Shown here in pieces: positions 54,773-60,513 of a stretch of DNA of 64,000 nucleotides (position 1 is the first letter of the stretch; each line of letters opens with the position of its first letter). A model generated the notes under the pieces. It saw nothing but the letters and a program-made list of their open reading frames with translations, ran no database searches and was not told the origin of the DNA. The DNA is taken from the NCBI RefSeq assembly GCF_001280085.1, contig NZ_LGED01000024.1, positions 1 through 64,000 of the forward strand, read 5' to 3'. The position numbers were made by a program, and so were the translations under genes. The stretch is from Saccharothrix sp. NRRL B-16348 (GTDB lineage Bacteria; Actinomycetota; Actinomycetes; Mycobacteriales; Pseudonocardiaceae).

Positions 54773-55015
54773 ATGAACGTTGCGAGGGAGCTGTCCGGCC
54801 GGGCGAAGTCGATGCTCCGCGCCGTTGCCGCTGGTCGGGCGGAGCTGTCGGGGGGACGCGAGCCCGACCTGTACGTGGACGGGCTGCCGTGCTGCGACCA
54901 GATGGTCACGCACGACCTGGTCCACGCGGGGCTGCTGCGGGCACGGCGGGCAGTGGGTCTGGACGAGCGCACGGGCGCGGAGCTGACGGAGGCGGGCCGA
55001 GCCGCCATCGCGTAA
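54773..55015 (+). CDS. Small conserved-type protein, unknown function
   Basis: 80 residues from the ATG at 54773, with GAGGGGG 6 nt upstream. The pattern LYVDGLPCCDQMVTHDLVHAGLLRA... LTEAGRAAIA suggests a winged-helix-like half domain (helix, turn, helix, wing) with a Cys pair. No named family recognised. A strong hairpin follows at 55054-55097. Confidence 0.6.
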   Translation: MNVARELSGRAKSMLRAVAAGRAELSGGREPDLYVDGLPCCDQMVTHDLVHAGLLRARRAVGLDERTGAELTEAGRAAIA

Positions 55016-55053
55016 CCCTCGAACAGGCGTTCGATATGGGTTATGCTGCACAC

Positions 55054-55097
55054 GAGGCCGGCACGCAAGCGAGAGGAAGCGCTTGCGCGCCGGCCTC
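55054..55097 (+). terminator. Terminator after the gene at 54773
   Basis: A 16-bp stem with one mismatch (55054-55070 with 55081-55097) and a 10-nt loop lies 39 nt past the stop codon. Confidence 0.75.
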
Positions 55098-55332
55098 ACC
55101 TACGTCAAGGACCAGGTCACCCCCGGTACGGACACCGTGCGACGCCGCAAGCCACCACGCACGGCCGAACCCACCGACCCATGAAGAGGGTCGCCCCCAC
55201 GATCGGGGACCGATGCCGCGAACCCGACTACGAACGGGGGACGCCCTCGCGAACGTGACACCTACGAACGGGGGTCCGGGGGCAGCGCCCGCCGGGCGGG
55301 GTCTGGGGGTTGCACCCCCAGGAGAAATAAAG

Positions 55333-55373
55333 CGAGGACCCCTGCTTGCGCTTTCTGCAAGCAAGGGTCCTCG
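55333..55373 (-). terminator. tRNA-Tyr terminator (chromosomal side)
   Basis: A 16-bp stem with one mismatch (55333-55349 with 55357-55373) and a 7-nt loop, 8 nt past the 3' end of the tRNA-Tyr fragment on the minus strand. It is the original tRNA terminator left beside the integration scar. Confidence 0.7.
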
Positions 55374-55380
55374 ACGAGCG

Positions 55381-55429
55381 TGGCGGGTAGAGGATTCGAA
55401 CCTCTGTAGCTTTCGCGACGGATTTACAG
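55381..55429 (-). other. attL-type site: 3' half of a tRNA-Tyr gene
   Basis: Read on the minus strand: anticodon loop CTGTAAA (GTA, Tyr), stem TCCGT, long variable arm GCGAAAGC, T-arm AGAGGTTCGAATCCTCT, acceptor ACCCGCC and discriminator A. The matching 5' half is absent: no GGCGGGT lies at the required distance and the base at position 31 breaks the anticodon stem. A 3' half alone, next to a tRNA terminator on the chromosomal side, is the scar left when an element integrates into a tRNA 3' half. The intact copy should lie at the far right end. Confidence 0.82.
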
Positions 55430-55503
55430 ACCGTTCACCACAACGGCCCTGACCAGCGCATACGCGGCCCTGGACCTAGACGTGGACGTACCCTGAACGT
55501 AGA
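55430..55503. other. attL-flanking repeats
   Basis: Next to the tRNA half-gene lie CCGTT/AACGG (55431-55435, 55442-55446) and two direct copies of CGGCCCTG(G)ACC about 21 bp apart (near 55444 and 55465). These could be integrase arm-type or excisionase sites; nothing else is seen. Confidence 0.3.
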
Positions 55504-55767
55504 GGACACAAGCGGCTGGACCACTCTCATGCCCAGCGGAGTCGAGCCCGGACGAGCAGTGCAGTACGCCTCCACCTAACTTCGCCCACTGCGGACCATC
55601 AGGAGAACGCGTCAGGCGCTCCACGGGCTCCTCAGCGCCCTCTGTGCGACCCTCTGACGCGCCGGGCTCGCTACCCGACCACCCTGAAGGCCGCAGGACA
55701 GCGGATCGGTACGGCACGACGTTGCCCGACGCCGCTGGGCATGAGAGTGGTCCAGCCGCTTGTGTCC
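55504..55767. repeat. 264-bp segment bounded by a perfect 36-bp inverted repeat
   Basis: Arms 55504-55539 and 55732-55767 are perfect inverted copies beginning GGACACAAGCGGCTGG. Inside are further inverted pieces (GAGCCCGG near 55544 with CCGGGCTC in the right half; GCGTCAG with CTGACGC). No open frame of quality lies in it, and no flanking target duplication is visible. Candidate att-proximal structure, non-autonomous insertion, structured RNA or origin element. Confidence 0.85.
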
Positions 55768-55839
55768 CTCAAACGGGACTACCGCGCGAGCGGCACGCAC
55801 ACCCTCACAGGGAGACCCCGGGACACGGGGAACAGCACT

Positions 55840-55900
55840 CTACCTGCACCTTTACTAAAACGTTATAAATCTTTATAGAGAGAGACCCATCCCATAGTTG
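55840..55900. other. A/T-rich patch beside the iteron-like arrays
   Basis: A short run of clearly A/T-rich DNA (for example TTTACTAAAACGTTATAAAT near 55851-55870 and CTTTATAGAGAGA after it) in otherwise GC-rich sequence. It directly precedes the GGGACAG array and could be a strand-opening region or a promoter. Confidence 0.45.
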
Positions 55901-55908
55901 TTGATCTA

Positions 55909-56013
55909 GAGGGACAGGCAGGGACAGGTGAGGGACACCCTGTCCCTGCTGTTTCCGCAGGTCAGACGGCCTAGAGGGACAGAGGGACAGGTGGGACAGC
56001 ACCTGACCTGTCC
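55909..56013. repeat. 105-bp module, left copy, with GGGACAG iteron-like motifs
   Basis: Nearly identical (two differences) to 56351-56455, in the same orientation. Contains GGGACAG at 55911, 55921, 55976, 55984 and 55993 and the reverse CTGTCCC at 55940; another CTGTCCC at 56016 lies just outside. Two 11-bp inverted repeats are present (55918-55928 with 55939-55949, and 55984-55994 with 56012-56022). Confidence 0.9.
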
Positions 56014-56065
56014 ACCTGTCCCGGCAGTCGACATGAGCACGACCAGTACCCGTCGCGACCTGCCG

Positions 56066-56278
56066 TTACGCGTCGGACGTCCCCGCCTGCCCACCGCGCA
56101 GCAAGGCCAGGATCTGATCAAGCTTCTCTCCGTGCTCCGTCTGCTTCTCCGCGATCTCGGTGAGCCGGTTGCCCTGCCGCTTCTGCGTCGCTTCGATGCT
56201 CGCAAGCATTTCGTAGATCGACTGAACGTCGTTGTCGAGCTGCCGCACCTTGCGCTCAATCTCCGCCGGACTCGCCAT
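56066..56278 (-). CDS. Small coiled-coil protein between duplicated modules
   Basis: 70 residues from the ATG at 56278 (frame open to 56380, but the added part is repeat-derived). The sequence ASPAEIERKVRQLDNDVQSI ... EKQTEHGEKLDQILALLRG has continuous heptads, predicting a coiled-coil oligomer. No family recognised. It is flanked by two 105-bp modules; the right one lies upstream and may hold its promoter and control sites. Confidence 0.65.
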   Translation of the reverse strand: MASPAEIERKVRQLDNDVQSIYEMLASIEATQKRQGNRLTEIAEKQTEHGEKLDQILALLRGGQAGTSDA

Positions 56279-56350
56279 AGCGGAGCAGCCTAGCCCGCAC
56301 CGGCACCCGACGCGCCGACCGAAGCCGCGAACACTGGCCAGCCCGGCAAT

Positions 56351-56455
56351 GAGGGACAGGCAGGGACAGGTGAGGGACACCCTGTCCCTGCTGTTTCCGC
56401 AGGTCAGATAGCCTAGAGGGACAGAGGGACAGGTGGGACAGCACCTGACCTGTCC
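56351..56455. repeat. 105-bp module, right copy
   Basis: Second copy of the GGGACAG-containing module, offset by 442 bp from the first and differing at two positions (56409-56410). The outermost inverted arm present at the left copy (56012-56022) is degraded here. Confidence 0.9.
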
Positions 56456-56481
56456 CAGCTGTCCAGGGGCCGCAGTGGCGG

Positions 56482-56715
56482 CTACTCGTACGGGATGAAC
56501 GTTCGCCAGTCTGCCTGCCCCCTGAGCCTGGCGCTCGTGTCCAGGACGAGGTCGTGGCAGCCCTTACCTGCCTCGTTCAGCACCTCGTCCATGAACGCGT
56601 TCGCGCCCGCGATGTCGCCGTCGCGCAGGTAGCTCTCCACCTCGTTGACGCAGCGCGCGAGGTAGGCCCACATCTGGGACACCTGCTCCTCGGTCAGTGT
56701 GATCTGAAACCCCAC
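56482..56715 (-). CDS. Small protein of unknown function
   Basis: 77 residues starting MGFQITLTEEQVSQMWAYLARC. It is helical and acidic, with two cysteines and an aromatic end WRTFIPYE. No family recognised. The start has GGGAGG-type sequence (CGGGAGGAC) about 6 nt upstream. Located between the repeat modules and the HTH gene, it is plausibly an accessory gene of the element. Confidence 0.6.
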   Translation of the reverse strand: MGFQITLTEEQVSQMWAYLARCVNEVESYLRDGDIAGANAFMDEVLNEAGKGCHDLVLDTSARLRGQADWRTFIPYE

Positions 56716-56833
56716 TGAAGTCCTCCCGACTGAGGCAAACGATGCATCAGAGTCTAGCGAGGCTTACGAGTCGATCAGTGACAAGCGCGTCACCTGGGGT
56801 GTTTCGAGGCAATTAGTCCGTCAGAGTGACCCT

Positions 56834-57028
56834 GTGACACCTCGTCCGAAGCTCGTTCCGACGGGCGTCGCGGCTGCCGAGCTGGGCATCGACCGCGTGA
56901 CGTTGGCGCGCTGGTGGCGTGCCGGCCTGGTCGAACCCGAGTTCGTGACGGCGGGCGGTCATGCCCGCTGGGACATGGAGAAGTTGCGTCGGAGCCTGCG
57001 CGAGCGCGCTCAGCGCGAAGAGGACTGA
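56834..57028 (+). CDS. MerR-like HTH protein (BldC/excisionase type)
   Basis: 64 residues from a GTG. It is essentially one winged HTH of the MerR/BldC class: PTGVAAAELGIDRVTLARWWRAGLVEPEF then GGHARWDMEKLRRSL. On integrative elements such proteins act as excisionases or as operon regulators. Followed by a terminator at 57056-57073. Confidence 0.82.
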   Translation: MTPRPKLVPTGVAAAELGIDRVTLARWWRAGLVEPEFVTAGGHARWDMEKLRRSLRERAQREED

Positions 57029-57055
57029 CCTGACGTTGAAAGGCTGTCACGCCAT

Positions 57056-57073
57056 ACGGCCCACCAGGGCCGT
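57056..57073 (+). terminator. Terminator after the HTH gene
   Basis: A 7-bp stem ACGGCCC/GGGCCGT with an ACCA loop is followed by TTTGCATTT. It also lies just past the stop of the convergent PP2C-like gene. Confidence 0.7.
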
Positions 57074-57079
57074 TTGCAT

Positions 57080-57895
57080 TTATCCGAATGACAGATAGAC
57101 CGCCGTTGCGTCGTCGCTCTTCTTGTATCGCGGCCAGCGTCGCCCTTTCGGGTCACTGTCTTCTACGTCGCGCACGGCAGAAATCAGGCCTCTAGGGCCG
57201 GAAGACTCCAGAGTGTCCATGATACTTCTCCAACTCGCCACGTCGAACTCTTGCAGCCTGGCAGCGCCGTCTGATAGCAACGCTGCACGTTTCACCAGCA
57301 CCTTCGACATGGAGCCGCTCAGCGCTTCTGCCGCAGCCTCCGGATTGGTGCCTGCCACCCAGTAGCCGCCGGGCGTATTACGGACAAGCCGTTGCGCCTC
57401 CACGAGGAGGCTAACATTCTTCTCGTGTTCCTCAGTATCCGTGTCCGAACTTATAGCGGCTTCATGCTGCGCTTGGTTCACCTGGGCTACACGATCATCA
57501 CTGATTGCCTTAATCCCTTCCGTGCAGTCAAGCAGCAAAGTTGAGTCTGCCAAGACCAGCCAATCGAGGGATTCACCCCTTTCGCGCAGCGCGAGAACAG
57601 TAGCCGAAGGTGTCCCCGGATTTCCCAAGTCGCATGTAGATACGTGAATCCTTGCTGTCGCGTCGATGGACGCAGCCAAGGCAGAGCGCATATCCAAATC
57701 GTCGTCTGCCAGATTGGCCACTAGCGCCGATCCCATCCTCTCTACGAACCAGGGGACACCGTGCATACATCCAGTTCCCAGGCCTCCAGGTGCGGTCAAG
57801 CCGTCTAGGACCACGGCAATCCTGTTGGTCGCTGCGGCCCAATCCTCATTTGGCTTTGCCGAGCTTCCCGGGCGACTGTCCAGTTCTGCGCGCAT
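57080..57895 (-). CDS. PP2C-like protein phosphatase, element-encoded
   Basis: 271 residues. It has the PP2C-type order of motifs: NEDW near residue 16, VVLDGLTAPGG (the DG metal-binding strand, about 29-39), STLL... in place of the central DS, LLSDGAAR (about 205), and a final KKSDDATAVYL. Metal-binding Asp residues of the DG and DD strands are kept, so catalysis on phospho-Ser/Thr is possible. It lies 12 nt downstream of the HTH/sensor gene and probably forms a unit with it. The DNA is visibly less GC-rich than the host. Confidence 0.75.
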   Translation of the reverse strand: MRAELDSRPGSSAKPNEDWAAATNRIAVVLDGLTAPGGLGTGCMHGVPWFVERMGSALVANLADDDLDMRSALAASIDATARIHVSTCDLGNPGTPSATVLALRERGESLDWLVLADSTLLLDCTEGIKAISDDRVAQVNQAQHEAAISSDTDTEEHEKNVSLLVEAQRLVRNTPGGYWVAGTNPEAAAEALSGSMSKVLVKRAALLSDGAARLQEFDVASWRSIMDTLESSGPRGLISAVRDVEDSDPKGRRWPRYKKSDDATAVYLSFG

Positions 57896-57907
57896 GGAAC
57901 CGCCGTC

Positions 57908-58738
57908 CTACTTGTAGATGGGAGCGACACGCTTAGAAGACAACACCCTTCGGGTGGCCGCATCAAACGTGCACTGAACTACCGTGGAGAATCGACCATC
58001 TTTTACTTCGCGGTAGAGTTCGGCGATATGGCCGTCAAGGAAGTGCACGACCCCTGCCGCTCCTACAGCATGAATGCCTGCGATATACAGAAAAGTTCCC
58101 CTGCCGTCAAGCCTGGGCAATTTGCCGACGTACGCGTAATCGGCGGGCGTGCCGTCATCCATTGGAGAGCGGTAAAATTTTTGCTGCACCCGGTCCAGCA
58201 AGTGCCACCCCTTACTGTCGCGGTCAAACCCGATATTGACATCAGATTCGAGAACTTGAGCAATTAGCGGCGATAGTCGAGGTCCACAAATTACTACCAG
58301 GTCATCCCGGTTAAGATTAATCATGCCGGGCGGTTGTACGACCTCGTAATCCGTTTCGAAGTCCAGCCCGCTGGCCAAGCTTCGAAACTCGTCGTAAGCT
58401 TGAAAGTCTTCCTGCGCTACAACCGGTCCGGGGTTATTGTTCTTGGCCTCAAGCTTCCCGCCTACAGCCACGATCAATTTTGAACCCGTGCCAAAGAATG
58501 CGCGTTCAATCTTAGGGCCGGTCTTCAATAGTTGCCCCACTCGCGAACGTGTCATGTCGAGGTGTTTGGCGATCTCGGTCTGCGACATGCCGAGCACGGA
58601 CATCTCCTCTAGAGCTTCCTTGCGAAGTCTGGAGATCTCGGTTACTGCGGCCTGGAACCTGCCGACCAGGTCGCTCGCCTGTTGTGCGCGGCGTACGGGG
58701 TCCTGGATCTCACGTAGCTGCTTGACCTGCTCTTCCAC
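57908..58738 (-). CDS. HTH regulator with C-terminal sensor-like domain
   Basis: 276 residues from the GTG at 58738, which has AGGAAGG 8 nt upstream; the frame is open to 58849. Residues 1-50 are helical, an HTH of sigma-region-4/Cro type (MSQTEIAKHLDMTRSRVGQLLK) lies at about 50-71, and a C-terminal domain of about 140 residues shows alternating strands (DLVVICGPRLSPLIAQVLES, DYAYVGKLPR, GTFLYIAGIHAVGAAGVVHFL). The latter looks like a Rossmann-like ligand-sensing fold, name not recognised. Probably represses the divergent conjugation operon. Confidence 0.78.
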   Translation of the reverse strand: MEEQVKQLREIQDPVRRAQQASDLVGRFQAAVTEISRLRKEALEEMSVLGMSQTEIAKHLDMTRSRVGQLLKTGPKIERAFFGTGSKLIVAVGGKLEAKNNNPGPVVAQEDFQAYDEFRSLASGLDFETDYEVVQPPGMINLNRDDLVVICGPRLSPLIAQVLESDVNIGFDRDSKGWHLLDRVQQKFYRSPMDDGTPADYAYVGKLPRLDGRGTFLYIAGIHAVGAAGVVHFLDGHIAELYREVKDGRFSTVVQCTFDAATRRVLSSKRVAPIYK

Positions 58739-58754
58739 GCCTCCACCTTCCTGT

Positions 58755-58854
58755 GCAAGGGGGCTTGCACCATCTTCGCAAGAGGGGGTTGACGAACGCA
58801 AGCAGGGCTGTCTAACGTGACCTCTGCAACCCCCCCTTGCGGGGCGCAAGGGGG
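58755..58854. promoter_or_regulatory. Operator-like array GCAAGGGGG and plus-strand promoter
   Basis: Four copies of the motif: GCAAGGGGG (58755-58763), GCAAGAGGGGG (58778-58788), CCCCCCTTGC in reverse (58831-58840) and GCAAGGGGG (58846-58854). Between them lies a strong plus-strand promoter TTGACG (58789-58794), 18 nt, TAACGT (58813-58818). The last two copies form an inverted repeat just past the start site. The layout fits repression of both divergent operons by the adjacent HTH protein. Confidence 0.75.
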
Positions 58855-58875
58855 TCTCTACAGCGGAGGCTTTCG

Positions 58876-59250
58876 ATGGACACGACGAGCAACTACCCGG
58901 ACGGCCTGACCTCTGCGGCCCTGGCGCTCCTGGACGCGCAGGTGTCGGTGGAGATCGCGTTGGGTGAGCCGACGTCGGGGCTATTGGACGGGTCGGCGCG
59001 GGAGCGTCGTAACCGGCGCATCCTGGCCCGTGCGCTGGCCGGGATCACCCCGAAGTACGGCAGCGTCAGCGTCGATCAGGCCGCGGCCGAGCTGGAGGAC
59101 GCGGAGCGGATGGCGTGGCCGGTGGCGATCGCGACGGCGTTGCCGACGCCAGTGTTCGGCAAGAGCAAGGGCAAGGGTCGTAAGGCGCGTCGGAACGCCG
59201 CCCGCAACGCCGCGCGTCGTGCCGCTGCGACTGTGACGCGGGTGGCGTGA
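58876..59250 (+). CDS. First gene of the conjugation-type operon, unknown function
   Basis: 124 residues from the ATG at 58876, with GGAGG 8 nt upstream. A helical, acidic middle part is followed by a strongly basic tail (KSKGKGRKARRNAARNAARR) that could bind DNA or RNA. No family recognised. The stop overlaps the next start as GTGATG. Confidence 0.65.
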   Translation: MDTTSNYPDGLTSAALALLDAQVSVEIALGEPTSGLLDGSARERRNRRILARALAGITPKYGSVSVDQAAAELEDAERMAWPVAIATALPTPVFGKSKGKGRKARRNAARNAARRAAATVTRVA

Positions 59251-59723
59251 TGGCCGACGTCAGCGTGGTCGAAGAGCGGTTGGATTCGGCGCACACCGAT
59301 GTGGCGGCGCAGATCGTGCGGGGTGACGCGAAGGCGGGCATGTTGTTGCCGCTGTTCGGTGCCGCGTTGGCGGGGGTGGTGGCGTTGGCGACGCGGCCGG
59401 TGCCATTCGCGGCGGAGTTGTTGTTGTGGGTGGCGTCGGTTCCGGCGTTGGCGGCGGTGGTGTTGCTGCTCAACGTGGTGCGTCCGCGGTTCGGTCGTGA
59501 CGACGACTACGGGTTCGTGTTCCTGTCCGGGTTCGCCGGGAGGCCGTCGGAGCTGTTGGCGGCGTTGGCGGAGCAGCCGGGGGAGATGGCGAAGGCCGTG
59601 GACACCGTGCGCCTGGCGCTGATCGCGGATTCTAAGTATCGACGGGTGCGTACCGCGGTGGACTGCCTGACTCTGGCGCTGTTGCTGGTCGCGGCGGCCC
59701 TGGTCTCGGTGGCGGTGGCGTGA
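59250..59723 (+). CDS. PycTM-like two-helix membrane protein (Pycsar-effector-type domain)
   Basis: 157 residues from the ATG at 59250 (GTG at 59247 also possible). The pattern VVEERLDSAHTDVAAQIVRGDAKAG, two long hydrophobic helices (MLLPLFGAALAGVVALAT; LLWVASVPALAAVVLLLNVV), VRPRFGRDDDYGF, a soluble helical part and a last hydrophobic helix (LTLALLLVAAALVSVAVA) resembles the PycTM domain (DUF5706 type). That domain is the membrane effector in Pycsar anti-phage systems. No nucleotide cyclase is next to it, so a defence role is uncertain; many such proteins ride on actinomycete mobile elements. Confidence 0.65.
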   Translation: MADVSVVEERLDSAHTDVAAQIVRGDAKAGMLLPLFGAALAGVVALATRPVPFAAELLLWVASVPALAAVVLLLNVVRPRFGRDDDYGFVFLSGFAGRPSELLAALAEQPGEMAKAVDTVRLALIADSKYRRVRTAVDCLTLALLLVAAALVSVAVA

Positions 59724-60079
59724 TGGGTCGCCGGTTTCCGTGGGTGTGGGTGGAGTCGGTGCCCTGGACCACGGGGTCGGTGCTCACGCGCGGCACGGTG
59801 GACGGATTACCGCTGCTGACCTGGGGTTGTGCCCCCCGCGACACGCTCGCCACCCGCCGGCAGCTGCGGGCGCGGGGGCTGCGCCCTGGTGGTGCTGATC
59901 CGGTCGCGGTGCTCTACGTACGCCACCGGGCCAGCGGGTGCCGCAACTTCGCGAGTCTTTACCTGGTCAGTGCCGCCAAGCCGGTGCGGCCGATGACCCC
60001 GGCCCGCCGGGCCGCGCTGGACAAGGCCAACCGCGCGCGTCGCTCCTACCGGTATGCCCGGTACCAGGCCGCCGCCTGA
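59723..60079 (+). CDS. RRQRL-motif-type mobile-element protein lacking its zinc cysteines
   Basis: 118 residues from the ATG at 59723 (GTG at 59720 also possible). It has the conserved core ATRRQLRARGLRPGGADPVAVLYV and ...VRPMTPARRAALDKANRARR seen in a family of small zinc-binding proteins on actinomycete elements. Where relatives usually end with a Cys-x-x-Cys pair, this one has RRSYRYARYQAAA. The stop of the previous gene overlaps its start. Confidence 0.65.
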   Translation: MGRRFPWVWVESVPWTTGSVLTRGTVDGLPLLTWGCAPRDTLATRRQLRARGLRPGGADPVAVLYVRHRASGCRNFASLYLVSAAKPVRPMTPARRAALDKANRARRSYRYARYQAAA

Positions 60080-60196
60080 AGTCGTTGCGGCGCAACGAGA
60101 CCAAGGGCCCGGCGTGGACACCGCCCGGCCGTGTAGATCCCGCCCCGGGTGTCAAACGCACAACATCAACTGTCGTTGCCAATCAAGGAGAACCGC

Positions 60197-60322
60197 ATGA
60201 ACACGAACTCATCCTCAACTACGCGAATCCCGATGGACTGGTGCACGCGATGCGGCCACAAGCTCGCCAAGCCGCAGAGGTCCTGCATGTGCCCGAGCTG
60301 CAACTGCGGTCTCACCCGCTGA
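60197..60322 (+). CDS. 41-residue zinc-ribbon peptide
   Basis: A small gene with AAGGAG 7 nt before the ATG. Pattern: MNTNSSSTTRIP MDWCTRCG, then a basic spacer and RSCMCPSC, then NCGLTR. Six cysteines, with CxxC pairs, predict one or two zinc sites. The RNA context is an operon of coupled small genes; a hairpin follows at 60329-60373. No family recognised. Confidence 0.62.
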   Translation: MNTNSSSTTRIPMDWCTRCGHKLAKPQRSCMCPSCNCGLTR

Positions 60323-60328
60323 CTTCGC

Positions 60329-60373
60329 CCGGACCGGCGGCCTGATCCCGCCAAGAACCCGCCGCCGGTCCGG
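60329..60373 (+). terminator. Long-loop hairpin within the conjugation operon
   Basis: A 12-bp perfect stem (60329-60340 with 60362-60373) and a 21-nt loop lie directly after the zinc-ribbon peptide gene. Either a terminator that limits downstream expression or an mRNA stabiliser. Confidence 0.55.
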
Positions 60374-60414
60374 TCCCACATCCCGTGCTTCACCACGAGA
60401 CAGGAACCCCAAGC

Positions 60415-60513
60415 ATGTCGAACAACACCCACCGGCGCGACCTCGTGGACGTGCCCACCGGTGACCTGACCGCGTCCGGTCGCGTGCTGCGCCCCGCCGG
60501 TGGTGCCCGATGA
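60415..60513 (+). CDS. 32-residue peptide gene overlapping the next gene
   Basis: Begins at the ATG of 60415 with AGGAA 8 nt upstream. The sequence pattern SNNTHRRDLVDVPTGDLTA and SGRVLRPAGGAR ends with a TGA that overlaps the next ATG (ATGA). It may be a real small protein or a leader peptide whose translation couples to the next gene. Confidence 0.5.
   Translation: MSNNTHRRDLVDVPTGDLTASGRVLRPAGGAR

Noticed and set aside
55381..55460. Complete tRNA-Tyr gene
   Set aside because: No 5' acceptor strand or D-arm pairs with the 3' half at the needed distance; it is a half-gene.
55504..55767. Classical insertion sequence or MITE
   Set aside because: There is no transposase and no target-site duplication visible outside the 36-bp arms, so I keep it as an unexplained inverted-repeat structure.
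55805..56444. Two similar minus-strand frames (55805-56002, 56256-56444) sharing an N-terminus
   Set aside because: The shared peptide comes only from translating the duplicated 105-bp module; downstream sequences differ and no ribosome site supports them.
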